Shown: piece by piece, positions 7,785 through 15,844 of the stretch
Position numbering within the stretch: the stretch's first letter is position 1
How the letters are laid out: every line of letters starts with the position of its first letter
NCBI GenBank assembly: GCA_016874115.1
Contig: VGVA01000006.1
Span: 1-49,440 of the forward strand
DNA: 49,440 nucleotides
Reading direction: 5' to 3'
Origin: Gammaproteobacteria bacterium
GTDB lineage: Bacteria; Pseudomonadota; Gammaproteobacteria; Methylococcales; Methylomonadaceae
Made by a program: the position numbers and the translations under genes
The notes under the pieces: model-generated
Told to the model about the DNA's origin: nothing
The model's input: the letters and a program-made list of their open reading frames with translations, nothing else
The model's database searches: none

Positions 7785-8710
7785 AGTGAAATCCTTTCGC
7801 TGGTTTGTTTTTCTGCAGGACGGCGCTGTTTTTTGACCAACGCCTGTAATTTAACGGATCGTTCTTTCTCTTGAAGTAACGCTTTTTCCGTACTTGACAG
7901 TTCAGCACGTAATTTGTCGACCTCTGCTTCCAGCTTCCCTTGGCGCTCTAACTGATCGCCGACTTGGTTCATGATTTGCGTCAGCCGTGCGCGTAACGAT
8001 TCCTGATCAAGCTTTGCTGTTTCCAGGGATCGATTCAAATTTGAAATGATTCTGGCTTGCTCGTTCTTTGCCGCTTCTTTTTCTTCCTCGATCCGCTTCA
8101 AATGCCAAAGATGATCTTTCTCAGATTTTTCCGACCATTCCTTAGTTTGGGCTTCATGCGATTTTCGTGCTTCTTCTAATGCACCTTCCACTCTCGATAG
8201 ATTTTCTCGATTAACACTCAACGAGGATTCTGTTTCTTTTAACTGTTGGGTAGTGATTTTGAGGTTCTCAGCCAAGTCCTGACCCGATGAAACTTGTTCG
8301 GCTAATGCTTGTTTCAATTGGCTATTTTCAGACGCCCATTTCTGCTGGTTTTCAGTGAGATTGTCTTCAAGGCATTTGATTTGGGATTTCCACTCGGATT
8401 CCCGAAGGGATAATTCCTTTTCCCTTACGTCGAACGCTTTCTTTGCCTCTGACATAGCTAGCTTCCAGAGCGATTCCGAGGCATCAACAATCACTGCTGG
8501 CATGTTGGGATTTTCCAGCTTCTGACGATGCCTTTCGACAAAATGCAATGTCCAATCATTCATCGCCCGCTTGATCACAGCAGGACTGTTGATATGGATA
8601 CGATCCCGGATAGCATCAATCGTTGGAAAGCGTCCGTCTTCCAAGAAAACTGAATTGCAACATTCGTAGGCCAGGGAATAGGTATCTGATCGCTTTTCCA
8701 TCTTGATCAC
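7781..8710 (-). CDS. KfrA-like DNA-binding coiled-coil protein
   Basis: A 309-residue protein. The first 110 residues (YSLAYECCNSVFLEDGRFP..IDAIRDRIHINSPAVIKRAMNDW) match the KfrA N-terminal DNA-binding domain. The remainder is a long alpha-helical coiled coil rich in Glu, Lys, Gln and Leu. KfrA proteins of IncP plasmids bind their own promoter and organise plasmid DNA. Two starts are possible (MIK at 8710 or MEK at 8701); the first overlaps the upstream helicase stop by ATGA. It is translationally coupled on both sides, to the UvrD-like helicase and the integrase. Confidence 0.8.
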   Translation of the reverse strand: MIKMEKRSDTYSLAYECCNSVFLEDGRFPTIDAIRDRIHINSPAVIKRAMNDWTLHFVERHRQKLENPNMPAVIVDASESLWKLAMSEAKKAFDVREKELSLRESEWKSQIKCLEDNLTENQQKWASENSQLKQALAEQVSSGQDLAENLKITTQQLKETESSLSVNRENLSRVEGALEEARKSHEAQTKEWSEKSEKDHLWHLKRIEEEKEAAKNEQARIISNLNRSLETAKLDQESLRARLTQIMNQVGDQLERQGKLEAEVDKLRAELSSTEKALLQEKERSVKLQALVKKQRRPAEKQTSERISL

Positions 8711-10227
8711 CTTCCCAGGTACATTGCTAGATCAAAATTGAGCTGAAGATTTTTTTGTGCGCGGGTTGCAGCGACATAAAGAATGTTCAGATCTTCCTCG
8801 ATCGGTCGCAAAAGCTCGCGCTTTTCTACTTCGCTGTATTTTGACAGATCAGGTATTTCGCAAAGCTCGATAAAATCTTCATCCAACTGCACATAGGGCC
8901 ATTCAAGACCTTTTGCTTTGTGCGCGGTTGACATAACGATTTCAGCCGCATCCATAGTGGGAGCGGCACCGACTTTTCGTCTGATCTTGTCGATAATGTC
9001 CGGGACGGCATCTCCGTATTCTTCGGTAATCCTGCATCTTGGCTTGATCTCGGCGTCCTCCACTTCCTCCGCGTAAACCTTCAGTTCCGTAAAGTCAGTA
9101 AAAGAACGAATGAACGGATCTCTGATCAAATTGAATTGACGCTTCCATAAATGATAAATATCCAAGATTTGTTCGAATCGGTATCCCTCGCTTCCCCCAA
9201 CATGCCACCAGCTTTGTTTTCTATTGATCGCTCTTGCCGTTTGTGAAAATACGCCGGCGTTCGACCGGCTGATGACCGTTTTAGCCTCGCCGTCGCTGAT
9301 TTTTCCAATTTTGTCGGTACCGGATAGTCCGTGTACTTTCATCGTTTCGCCTTTGATCGCGAGGATTTTGTTAGCGACTTGGGCGATGTTTGGTCCGAAT
9401 CTGAATGATCCAGTCAAGTAACGATCAACGCCGCCTTGTTTCAGGGCAAACCCGAGCGCATTTCGAGCACCGCGCCAACCATAGATTGCTTGATGAGAAT
9501 CCCCCACGAAAACTTTTTGAGATGTCTGTTTGAAGATAATTGACATGCTCACTGGATTCATGTCCTGGCTTTCATCGACCAATAGATAGTCATACTCGGA
9601 AAGCACCGGATCCGATAACTGAAACAGCTTCAGATAGCCATCGTGCAGCATTCCGACATCACGGTCGTCAATGTCGATCATTTTCGACCATAGTCTTTTG
9701 GCCTGGATTACTATCAATTGTTTGATCGCATTCTCGTCCAGGCCACCGATCCCATTGAACAGTTTTTTCAGACGTTTGTAGTGCTCGTGAACGTGCTTTC
9801 CTTGAATCTCTCTATCTGGGCTGTAGAGAAACTTGATCAAAGTTTCCAATACCACGCTGGCGATAACCAGGTCATCGTTGTGATTTCCTCTGTAGCCGAT
9901 CTCGCGGCCCAATTCATCGGCAAGTCGCAACGCTTTCTCGACTTCATGTGGCTTCAAGCCCGAAATCAATTTGTGTTTATAGCGTGCACCGGTATGACGG
10001 AAGGCGAGCGCATGGGATGTGATGGGTTTGACCAACGTGCCTTTGAACTTTTGCTCAGCCTCGATTTGAACCGATTTGTTGAGAACCAGATAAAGCATTT
10101 TTTTGTACTTTCTGGTTTTAGCGAATTCCAACAATGTCGATGTTTTGCCAGCTCCAGCAAAAGCTCTTACGACCAATATGGGGGCGTCGGTTTCGACGAT
10201 GGATTTTTGTTCTACTGTAAGTTGCAT
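8707..10227 (-). CDS. UvrD/Rep-like superfamily 1 DNA helicase
   Basis: About 506 residues from the ATG at 10227 (MQLTVEQKSIV); a TTG at 10257 would add ten residues. Motifs run in order: Q-motif LTVEQ, Walker A AFAGAGKT (about 22-29), DESQDMNP (Walker B), VGDSHQAIYGWRGA (motif III), then MSTAHKAKGLEW and LYVAATRAQKNL (motifs V and VI). It is shorter than UvrD (about 720), lacking much of the 2B region, and resembles compact F-box-helicase-like SF1 proteins found on plasmids. It probably unwinds DNA in repair or replication of the element. It sits 38 bases after the DHH gene and overlaps kfrA. Confidence 0.88.
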   Translation of the reverse strand: MQLTVEQKSIVETDAPILVVRAFAGAGKTSTLLEFAKTRKYKKMLYLVLNKSVQIEAEQKFKGTLVKPITSHALAFRHTGARYKHKLISGLKPHEVEKALRLADELGREIGYRGNHNDDLVIASVVLETLIKFLYSPDREIQGKHVHEHYKRLKKLFNGIGGLDENAIKQLIVIQAKRLWSKMIDIDDRDVGMLHDGYLKLFQLSDPVLSEYDYLLVDESQDMNPVSMSIIFKQTSQKVFVGDSHQAIYGWRGARNALGFALKQGGVDRYLTGSFRFGPNIAQVANKILAIKGETMKVHGLSGTDKIGKISDGEAKTVISRSNAGVFSQTARAINRKQSWWHVGGSEGYRFEQILDIYHLWKRQFNLIRDPFIRSFTDFTELKVYAEEVEDAEIKPRCRITEEYGDAVPDIIDKIRRKVGAAPTMDAAEIVMSTAHKAKGLEWPYVQLDEDFIELCEIPDLSKYSEVEKRELLRPIEEDLNILYVAATRAQKNLQLNFDLAMYLGR

Positions 10228-10264
10228 GGCGATCTCTGAATGGCTTAGTCTGCTCAAAAGCCTC

Positions 10265-11143
10265 TCACGAGTCGCCCAATACGCAAGCTTCTTCCATCAA
10301 TCTGAAAAAGGTTTCAGGATTGACGCTAAATCCTGCGGCATTTTTGTGTCCGCCGCCGCCATATAGCTGTGCTATGGCACTTACGTCATAATCACCCGAA
10401 GAACGAATCGCAAAGAACCATCGTTGGTTGGTACCATCGAACTGGTAACTGACCCCGAAGGTCCCTGATGCTTTTGCCAACTCATGTCCCAGTTCATTTG
10501 AAAACTCAGATGGTGCATTCACCGCCAACCCTTTGGCATCTCCCAATCTGATCCAGTGTTGTTTGGCTTTCAGGCGCAAGACAGTCTTTTCCCTTTGTTC
10601 GAGCAAAATCCTGCCCAAAGACTCTAATTCCGCAATGGACTCTTGACTCATTAGGCCATCAAATTTGTTGATGCTAATGGGTATTTGGCTGTGTAACGCG
10701 CACATGACCGCCTTTGTGCTGTCATCATTGAAGCGCCACAAGTCGTGATCCTCGATGATGTTCAGTAGGCGTGGAACGGTTTGGTTTGGGTTGAAATGGC
10801 GCCACGCCAACACGCAGCCACTGTTGTTCTGCGAAAAGATAATGCGCACATTCTCTGGCAGGGGATGTGTTGCCCAGTAGGCTTCATGCGCCGTTTGCGC
10901 CGTGATGTGGTGATCGATTAGCGTGATGCTTCGGGCTTTTTTCGCCGCCTCGACAATCTCCGGTGGACTATAAGAAAAGTCGACAATAAATACGTCATCG
11001 CCGTGAACAAACTCGGGCATGGCTTCGTCGTATCGGACACCTTGGTACCTCGTTTTGATTTCATCCTTCTTGAAATGACGCCATGCCGCCCAGGCAGCCG
11101 CGAGTCCGTCCAGACAATTTTTATGATAGAAAATGACGTTCAT
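10265..11143 (-). CDS. DHH-family phosphoesterase (intact motif set)
   Basis: A 292-residue DHH/DHHA1 protein. Motif I is YHKNCLDGLAAAWAA, motif II VFIVDFSYSP, motif III TLIDHHI (the name-giving DHH), motif IV IIEDHDLWRF, and the C-terminal substrate loop is GGGGHKNAAGF. All metal ligands expected for the family are present. Family members hydrolyse short oligonucleotides, cyclic dinucleotides or 5'-ended single-stranded DNA; the substrate here is unknown. It lies three bases after stbC in a compact run ending in a helicase and integrase, so a DNA-processing role is plausible. A diverged copy without the DHH motif lies at 16988-17836. Confidence 0.88.
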   Translation of the reverse strand: MNVIFYHKNCLDGLAAAWAAWRHFKKDEIKTRYQGVRYDEAMPEFVHGDDVFIVDFSYSPPEIVEAAKKARSITLIDHHITAQTAHEAYWATHPLPENVRIIFSQNNSGCVLAWRHFNPNQTVPRLLNIIEDHDLWRFNDDSTKAVMCALHSQIPISINKFDGLMSQESIAELESLGRILLEQREKTVLRLKAKQHWIRLGDAKGLAVNAPSEFSNELGHELAKASGTFGVSYQFDGTNQRWFFAIRSSGDYDVSAIAQLYGGGGHKNAAGFSVNPETFFRLMEEACVLGDS

Positions 11144-11146
11144 AGA

Positions 11147-11638
11147 TTAGTAAGCCTGCTCAATTGTTGCCTTGGTTTTATCATCCAGTTCATGCCACAC
11201 CGACATCACCGCTCTTCCGACGGCCGCCTGTTCATCCCGTTCGCTGCCGAACATCCAGTATGATCCGTAAATGCTCGTTGCCGATGCCGTGAGGCCAATA
11301 GCCAGGGCAATCAGTAACTGCGAGCGCACGGACAGGCCATCAGATCGCTTCACCTCGACCATGCGATTGACAGTTTTAGCCACTGATGCATTGAGCTTTT
11401 CCTCGAAGATTTTTCTTTCCCTGTCGGCCACTACGGCAAATTCCGCCTCTTTTTCGCGGGCATGGTTGTCCACCCGTGAAATTGAGGCAACCAGTTTGTC
11501 TTCCAGTTCAAGAACCAGCGGTACGGTTTTGGTCTCTAGCTCGCAGATCCGTTGAATAAGTACACCGATGTCACCAATTGCTTCGATAATTAGTGCGTCC
11601 CTTGTCGTTCGTGGATGCCTGGTTTCGCTCATGGTCAT
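11147..11638 (-). CDS. stbC: StbC-like membrane-anchored protein
   Basis: 163 residues. The start RDALIIEAIGDIGVLIQRICEL and the following coiled coil match the pattern I recall for StbC-type proteins of R388-like stability operons. A transmembrane helix (LLIALAIGLTASATSIYG) lies near residue 120, with a short soluble tail. In R388 the third stb gene has no defined biochemical role. The order stbA-stbB-stbC and the adjacent start and stop codons support the name more than the sequence does. The start could be ATG 11638 or 11632. Confidence 0.6.
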   Translation of the reverse strand: MTMSETRHPRTTRDALIIEAIGDIGVLIQRICELETKTVPLVLELEDKLVASISRVDNHAREKEAEFAVVADRERKIFEEKLNASVAKTVNRMVEVKRSDGLSVRSQLLIALAIGLTASATSIYGSYWMFGSERDEQAAVGRAVMSVWHELDDKTKATIEQAY

Positions 11639-12346
11639 TTAGGAAAATAGTTCCGCGTAACAAGCGTCCAGATTTCGATTAACGCTTTTTGCCAGGGCTT
11701 TTAGCCCAAACATCTCGCTCCAATGGCTTCGCTTTTTCTCATCCGCATCCTTGTTATCACGCAATAACGCCTTGTAGTCTTTTGGGTCTGATAGCAATTT
11801 TTCGATGGATAACTTCTTAATTGCCAAAATATCAAAAAGCTCGTTTTCGAAAATAGCGGCTTTAGTATTTACTGTTGCAGCATTACTTTTCGTTACATAA
11901 TTGAGCAATACTTGAAACTCATCTTCAATACTTGTGTTCACTCTATTAAACAACACGCGTATTTTATTAGCTGGGACCCCCAAACCGGACAGCGTTCCAA
12001 TTATCGATATCGTTTCTCGCTGCTCTTTGGTACCGTTAGTAACCGGTATAATGAAATAGTCAAATTCGACATGAGATTCTTCAAACTTAAACATTCCATC
12101 CAAAAAATCTTCTACATTTGAGGCGCCTATATCAATAATGACATCCTCAGTCATCAGCAATTTTTGAAATAATTCCCTAAATTTATCTCCTTTAATCTTC
12201 TCTACGGCAACTCCTATTCCAGCCGATGTTTCGTTGATACTTTCTACAGCAATTATTAGTGCGCCTTTCATGCGCGGCGATAATAAATGTGATGCAATCG
12301 TGGTCTTGCCAACTGTTCCGGTGTAACTCATAACAGCTATTTTCAT
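11639..12346 (-). CDS. stbB: StbB-like ParA-type ATPase
   Basis: 235 residues. The start MKIAVMSYTGTVGKTTIASHLL carries a P-loop of the Mrp/ParA type. ESINETSAG, DIGASNVEDFL and FNRV follow at the positions seen in StbB of R388-like plasmids. In R388, StbB is needed for conjugation and counterbalances StbA, which positions the plasmid near the nucleoid. It is one of two ParA-type ATPases in the window and clearly differs from the KGGSAKTT ParA at 5.1-5.9 kb. Its start is three bases after the stbA stop. Confidence 0.78.
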   Translation of the reverse strand: MKIAVMSYTGTVGKTTIASHLLSPRMKGALIIAVESINETSAGIGVAVEKIKGDKFRELFQKLLMTEDVIIDIGASNVEDFLDGMFKFEESHVEFDYFIIPVTNGTKEQRETISIIGTLSGLGVPANKIRVLFNRVNTSIEDEFQVLLNYVTKSNAATVNTKAAIFENELFDILAIKKLSIEKLLSDPKDYKALLRDNKDADEKKRSHWSEMFGLKALAKSVNRNLDACYAELFS

Positions 12347-12349
12347 TTT

Positions 12350-12805
12350 TCAATCCTCCGTATAACTTTCTTCATCTATAAGCCTTAGTGCATTTTTTCC
12401 ATAATCCTTTCGTTCTTGAGGGGTTATGAACCTTTTTTGATCATCTGAATCTTTTTTTATGGTTTCAGAATAATTTGCTGCATCAATCCTGGTATCTGAA
12501 CGAACGATCAGCTGCTGATTATTTTTTTGCGATGTTTTTGCCTTTAATTCCCCACTCTTCTTTTTTTTTCTTATTCGGTACAAATTCTTCTCGAACGTTT
12601 TCATGCTCATGCTGATACCAAGCAATTCCCTAATCGTTTCAAGAACCTTTTTTCTGCATACTCCAGATGACAAGGCCAATTCGACCGATTCGATTACCTC
12701 CCTTAGCTTGGCAGCCTCAGACTTCCCATCCACTCCATCCGCCAATCTAACTAGGGCATCAATCGCATTATTTTTTTTGTTATCCAATGTTTTCACTATG
12801 TACAA
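12350..12805 (-). CDS. stbA: StbA-like DNA-binding protein
   Basis: 151 residues. The N-terminal half has a predicted helix-turn-helix layout: LREVIESVELALSSGVCRKKVLETIRELLG, then MSMKTFEKNLYRIRKKKK. This is the pattern I recall for plasmid StbA/TraD-type regulators. The C-terminal half is hydrophilic and probably disordered. It heads the stb operon, and 11-bp direct repeats begin only eight bases upstream, which matches the known organisation in R388, where StbA binds short direct repeats with 11-bp periodicity. The stop is three bases before stbB. The exact start is uncertain because the repeats crowd the promoter. Confidence 0.65.
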   Translation of the reverse strand: MYIVKTLDNKKNNAIDALVRLADGVDGKSEAAKLREVIESVELALSSGVCRKKVLETIRELLGISMSMKTFEKNLYRIRKKKKSGELKAKTSQKNNQQLIVRSDTRIDAANYSETIKKDSDDQKRFITPQERKDYGKNALRLIDEESYTED

Positions 12806-12812
12806 CCAAGGC

Positions 12813-12954
12813 TGTTCTGTACTTGTCCTGTGAATGTCCTGTAAACGCCCCGTTACAGGCCTGAGTTATCCTGTTTTTGTCCTTTTATAGTCCTGATAAT
12901 GTTCTGCAATCATCCCGTCACGATCTTTCAAATGTCCTGTGACTGTCATGCATC
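12813..12954. repeat. Array of about twelve 11-bp direct repeats (putative StbA-binding sites)
   Basis: Units with consensus TGTCCTGTNAN recur nearly every 11 bases, starting at 12813, 12824, 12835, 12846, 12857, 12867, 12878, 12889, 12900, 12911, 12922, 12933 and 12944. One step is 10 bp. Units at 12824, 12835, 12889, 12900 and 12933 are close to consensus; those at 12846 and 12922 are degenerate. The 11-bp step puts each unit on the same face of the helix. The position directly upstream of the stb operon and the spacing match stbDR arrays of R388. Confidence 0.75.
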
Positions 12955-13695
12955 AGCTTACATAGGCCTTTCTTCCGGGTCAGATTGAAAGACGCGCAAA
13001 AACCGCTCCTTTCGTTTTGCGGGTGCAATAGCTGTTGACAATTGCTTAAAAAGCGTTGGAAAATGAAAATTCGTTGATGGGTTTTGTGCAGCAGGATGCC
13101 TTTATCCCGACAAGAACTGCGGCGATCGCAGTATAAAAAGCTTCGACATCACCTGGACAGCCCACGTGGCGGCACGGATGTCACCAGGCCTTCAGCTCAC
13201 TAACACTGAGCACTTTCCTTTTTTCCCGCAAATGCGCTGGAAAATCATTGCACTCAAAGTGCGCCTGTCGATAGCAGCATTCGCTGCCGACGACTCATAA
13301 ACCCTTTATCAAAAGTTGCGCTTTGAGCCCTTGGACGGTGACGCGTAACCAAATTCGACTGGTCAATTTTTTTGCCCCTGGTCTTTTTAAAAACATAGAC
13401 ACTTACCGTCTATGCCAAACCCTCAAAAATCTGCCCTGTAAAACAGCGGCTTATCCACTCCACGCTTCCAAATTCTCAAAAGGAATAGTTGGGGTTTCTC
13501 AAATTTTCACGTTGAAAACGCTCAGAACCAGGCAGCGCCTGTCCATAGAAAATGTATGGCCAGCCCGAATGACACCCACCTGATAGGCACTTTTCATCAA
13601 TCTTTCGCTTCGCGCGGCGAATTCAGAAGTAGCGCATTGACGTTTGTCTTTTTCTCACCCTGCTGGGAGGCCAGTCCCAAGCACCTTTAGCTCAC
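12955..13695. other. Non-coding region with hairpins; possible oriT or oriV neighbourhood
   Basis: About 740 bases hold no convincing gene. Visible structure: a hairpin at 13267-13291 (GTCG-ata-GCAGC, loop ATTC, GCTGC-CGAC), a perfect 7-bp hairpin at 13394-13414 (CATAGAC, 7-base loop, GTCTATG), and a DnaA-box-like TTATCCAC at about 13451. In R388 the stb repeats lie beside oriT, so this is the place to look for a transfer origin. The GTCTATG-CC edge of the second hairpin loosely resembles the R388 nic region. None of this proves an origin. Confidence 0.35.
13394..13414. repeat. Perfect inverted repeat CATAGAC/GTCTATG
   Basis: Seven-base perfect arms flank the loop ACTTACC in a gene-free region between the stb repeats and the recombinase module. 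The right arm with its downstream flank reads GTCTATGCC. Such inverted repeats are common beside relaxase nic sites, but no relaxase gene is in the window. Confidence 0.4.
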
Positions 13696-13847
13696 CGTCG
13701 AGAGAAATGTGTCCGTAGAAAAAGAGGCGTCGGGGATTCCTGCTGGCATCCCCACTGGAGCCGGTTATGCCTGCTCTCGACGTAAAAGAATTTTTGGACG
13801 ACCCGGCTCCACGCCAGAGCGGCTATTGACAAGCTGTTCCGGCGTGG
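13696..13847 (+). ncRNA. Candidate structured RNA or folded recombination site
   Basis: Four perfect complementary pairs crowd into 150 bases: CGTCGAGAG (13696-13704) with CTCTCGACG (13774-13782); GGGGAT (13732-13737) with ATCCCC (13748-13753); GGAGCCGG (13757-13764) with CCGGCTCC (13803-13810); CCACGCC (13809-13815) with GGCGTGG (13841-13847). The third pair links the inside of the first helix to sequence outside it, a pseudoknot topology, and it competes by two bases with the fourth. The region precedes the recombinase trio, so it may be a leader RNA controlling it, or a hairpin-type recombination site. No known RNA family was recognised. Confidence 0.5.
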
Positions 13848-13891
13848 GGCTGATGCAACACGGAACAACAACTTTTTTCTATGAGGAATTT

Positions 13892-13957
13892 ATGGAGACA
13901 CTGACAAAATCAGAAAAGCACGGTTTGAAAGATATTTCGGAATGTATGGCTTTGTAA
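13892..13957 (+). CDS. Possible 21-residue leader peptide before the recombinase module
   Basis: The frame starting METLTKSEKHGLKDIS ends with TAA one base before the next gene's ATG (TAATATG), so translation could be coupled. GAGGA precedes the ATG at a short spacing. The same frame is open back to 13709, but that part runs through the structured region and looks unlike protein. Whether this peptide is a real leader or chance is unclear. Confidence 0.35.
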   Translation: METLTKSEKHGLKDISECMAL

Positions 13958-13958
13958 T

Positions 13959-14909
13959 ATGGATAAAGCCTTGTTGCGCCACAAAACCAGTCTTCACCAG
14001 CTATACAAAAACGGTGAGTCTGAAATTATCCGTGCCTGTAACGATAATGCCAAAACACAAAAGCGGCTTATTTCCCAATGGCTGAGTTTTTGTATTTGGT
14101 CGATTACCAAAGATGGTAACTCGCTAGAAACGATTAACTCAGTGACGCGTGAGCATATTATCCGTTACGGACAATATCTAAAATCAGAATTCGATAACGG
14201 AAGATTTGCCAGCACATCGAGCGCGATGAGTTATTTGTCCGGCATAAATACCGTGATGAAACTAATCCACGGGGACAACTGGGAAAAGATAAGTCCTATA
14301 AAGGATTGCGGCTTGGAGCCTATTTCTCATATTCCAAACGAGAAACCAGAGCTAGACAAAAATGGCCTACCGGATATTGAAAGCCTTGCCGGCTATTTAC
14401 TCGAACTTCAAATGTCGCTGGGCGTCGTTATTCGAGAAGCCTTGATCCTGGATTTAAAAGAAGCATTGATTGATGGACGCTCGACAGGATTTGTAACAAT
14501 TACCAGCTTTCAAAATGGAGTCCGGAGAAAGATCCCTTGTCGCCAAAATGCTATCAAAGCCATTGGCAATGGCATAGCAGCCAGACGCTTGCAAAAACTA
14601 TTGCCAAAAAAATGGGAGTTTGATGATTTTCTGTCAGCCCATAACAAATTGGCAGCAAGGAAAGGATATTCCACCAACACCGCGCGAGGCATCTATGTCC
14701 GCGACCGGTACCAGGAATTGACTGGTGTCGAACCGCCGATCATTTCCGGACTCAGTCAAACTGAACACTGGCAAAAGCTTTCCCAACATTCCAATAAGAC
14801 ACTATCCGAGTCCAAAGGCCTCGACAAAAACGCCCGCCACCAAATCGCCATAGAAATTGGCGTACTGGGCATAGCCCCCCTCAAAGAATACCTGGACAAA
14901 AAACCATGA
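13959..14909 (+). CDS. Integrase-like protein, catalytically degenerate paralogue
   Basis: 316 residues, clearly homologous along its length to the next gene: core-binding domain (TQKRLISQWLSFCIW, then TSSAMSYLSGINTVMKLIHG), shared KDCGLEPISHIP, and a degenerate catalytic domain. Reading it against the neighbour, the catalytic Arg (GLRFKES) becomes GVVIREA, the Lys-bearing TKGG becomes FQNG, the HPERH box becomes STNTA, and GHSR becomes GVLG. Only a C-terminal Tyr (KEYL) may remain. It probably has a structural or DNA-binding role alongside the intact partner. It overlaps that gene by ATGA. It belongs to the Integrase_1-type group of plasmid and island integrases. Confidence 0.75.
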   Translation: MDKALLRHKTSLHQLYKNGESEIIRACNDNAKTQKRLISQWLSFCIWSITKDGNSLETINSVTREHIIRYGQYLKSEFDNGRFASTSSAMSYLSGINTVMKLIHGDNWEKISPIKDCGLEPISHIPNEKPELDKNGLPDIESLAGYLLELQMSLGVVIREALILDLKEALIDGRSTGFVTITSFQNGVRRKIPCRQNAIKAIGNGIAARRLQKLLPKKWEFDDFLSAHNKLAARKGYSTNTARGIYVRDRYQELTGVEPPIISGLSQTEHWQKLSQHSNKTLSESKGLDKNARHQIAIEIGVLGIAPLKEYLDKKP

Positions 14910-15844
14910 GTCGAAACTACGAAATCGGCAGTCGCGATATGTTTACGGCCGGGAAAATACTATTGAAAGATCGTTCACCGAATGGTTTCAAAACCAAATC
15001 CGATTATGGCGACCGGTGGCGACTATTCTGCATGTACGCCGAAGAACATGGCGTCAAAAAAATGGAGGATGTCACGCCAGCCTTCGTGATCGACTATGGC
15101 CAGCACCTACAAAAGCAACTCGAAGCCAGGGTCTATTCCAGCGCATCGGCGCCAAAGAATTACTTGTCGACCGTGAATTGCGTCATGCGCCTAGCCACCG
15201 GAGGCCAATGGAAAACGGTTCGCCCAAGCAAAGATTGTGGCATCGAACGCAGAAAATACATTCCCAAGGAATCCAAGGCACTGTCTGAAGCCAAGCATCA
15301 CGAAGTACAGCAAGCGATCGATGACAGACTGTCCCGGATCATGGATCTACAGCGCATCTTGGGTCTGCGCTTCAAAGAAAGCTGCCTTTTCGATGCCAAA
15401 GGTGCTTTGAAACAACTCGATAAATTTGACTGCATCACCATTCAGGCCGGCACCAAGGGAGGTAGACAAAGGCGCTTGCCCTGCGATAATGAAATGCGCA
15501 AAGTGATAAGTGCGGCTGCAGAAATTCAAAGCGGAAAATCAATGATTCCCAAAGAAATGACCTACATCAAATTCCGTCAGGAATGCTACCAACAGGCAAA
15601 GGCGAATGAAATCGCCTTTCACCCAGAACGGCACGCCTTCGCGCAAAAGCGCTACCGCGAGTTGGTTAATGCGCCGTGTCCACTTGAGGCTGGATGGGAG
15701 CACAAAGGCCGGATAGAAAAACTGGCCGAATACCTGTCAACTTCCGTAGAAAATGCTAAAGACTTTGACCGCAAAGCCCGCCTCAAAATCTCGATGGAAT
15801 TAGGTCATTCTCGCGTGGAGATCAGCAATGCGTACCTGGGCTAG
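14906..15844 (+). CDS. Tyrosine recombinase (Integrase_1-like), intact catalytic set
   Basis: 312 residues. A SAM-like core-binding domain (about 20-110) is followed by a catalytic domain with Arg155 (GLRFKES), a Lys in TKGGRQRR, His239/Arg242 (HPERHAFAQ), His301 (LGHSR) and nucleophile Tyr310 (NAYLG) two residues from the end. It overlaps the degenerate paralogue upstream by ATGA and the small gene downstream by 17 bases, forming a three-gene translationally coupled unit. This recalls Tn554 TnpABC and recombinase-in-trio elements, but the third gene is small. It likely mobilises this segment or resolves the replicon. Confidence 0.85.
   Translation: MSRNYEIGSRDMFTAGKILLKDRSPNGFKTKSDYGDRWRLFCMYAEEHGVKKMEDVTPAFVIDYGQHLQKQLEARVYSSASAPKNYLSTVNCVMRLATGGQWKTVRPSKDCGIERRKYIPKESKALSEAKHHEVQQAIDDRLSRIMDLQRILGLRFKESCLFDAKGALKQLDKFDCITIQAGTKGGRQRRLPCDNEMRKVISAAAEIQSGKSMIPKEMTYIKFRQECYQQAKANEIAFHPERHAFAQKRYRELVNAPCPLEAGWEHKGRIEKLAEYLSTSVENAKDFDRKARLKISMELGHSRVEISNAYLG

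Noticed and set aside
9718-10239. 173-residue plus-strand frame opposite the UvrD-like helicase gene
   Set aside because: It lies wholly within a gene whose product has every SF1 helicase motif; the antisense frame has no known domain.
12813-12954. CRISPR array
   Set aside because: The repeats are 11 bp with no spacers, and no cas genes are present; a helical protein-binding array explains them better.
13323-13583. 86-residue plus-strand frame in the gene-free region after the stb repeats
   Set aside because: It spans the CATAGAC/GTCTATG hairpin, has no ribosome site, and its composition is unlike the neighbouring proteins.
13709-13891. N-terminal extension of the possible leader peptide
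   Set aside because: This part is translated through the structured region and looks like by-product of its base composition, so only the last 21 codons were kept as a possible peptide.
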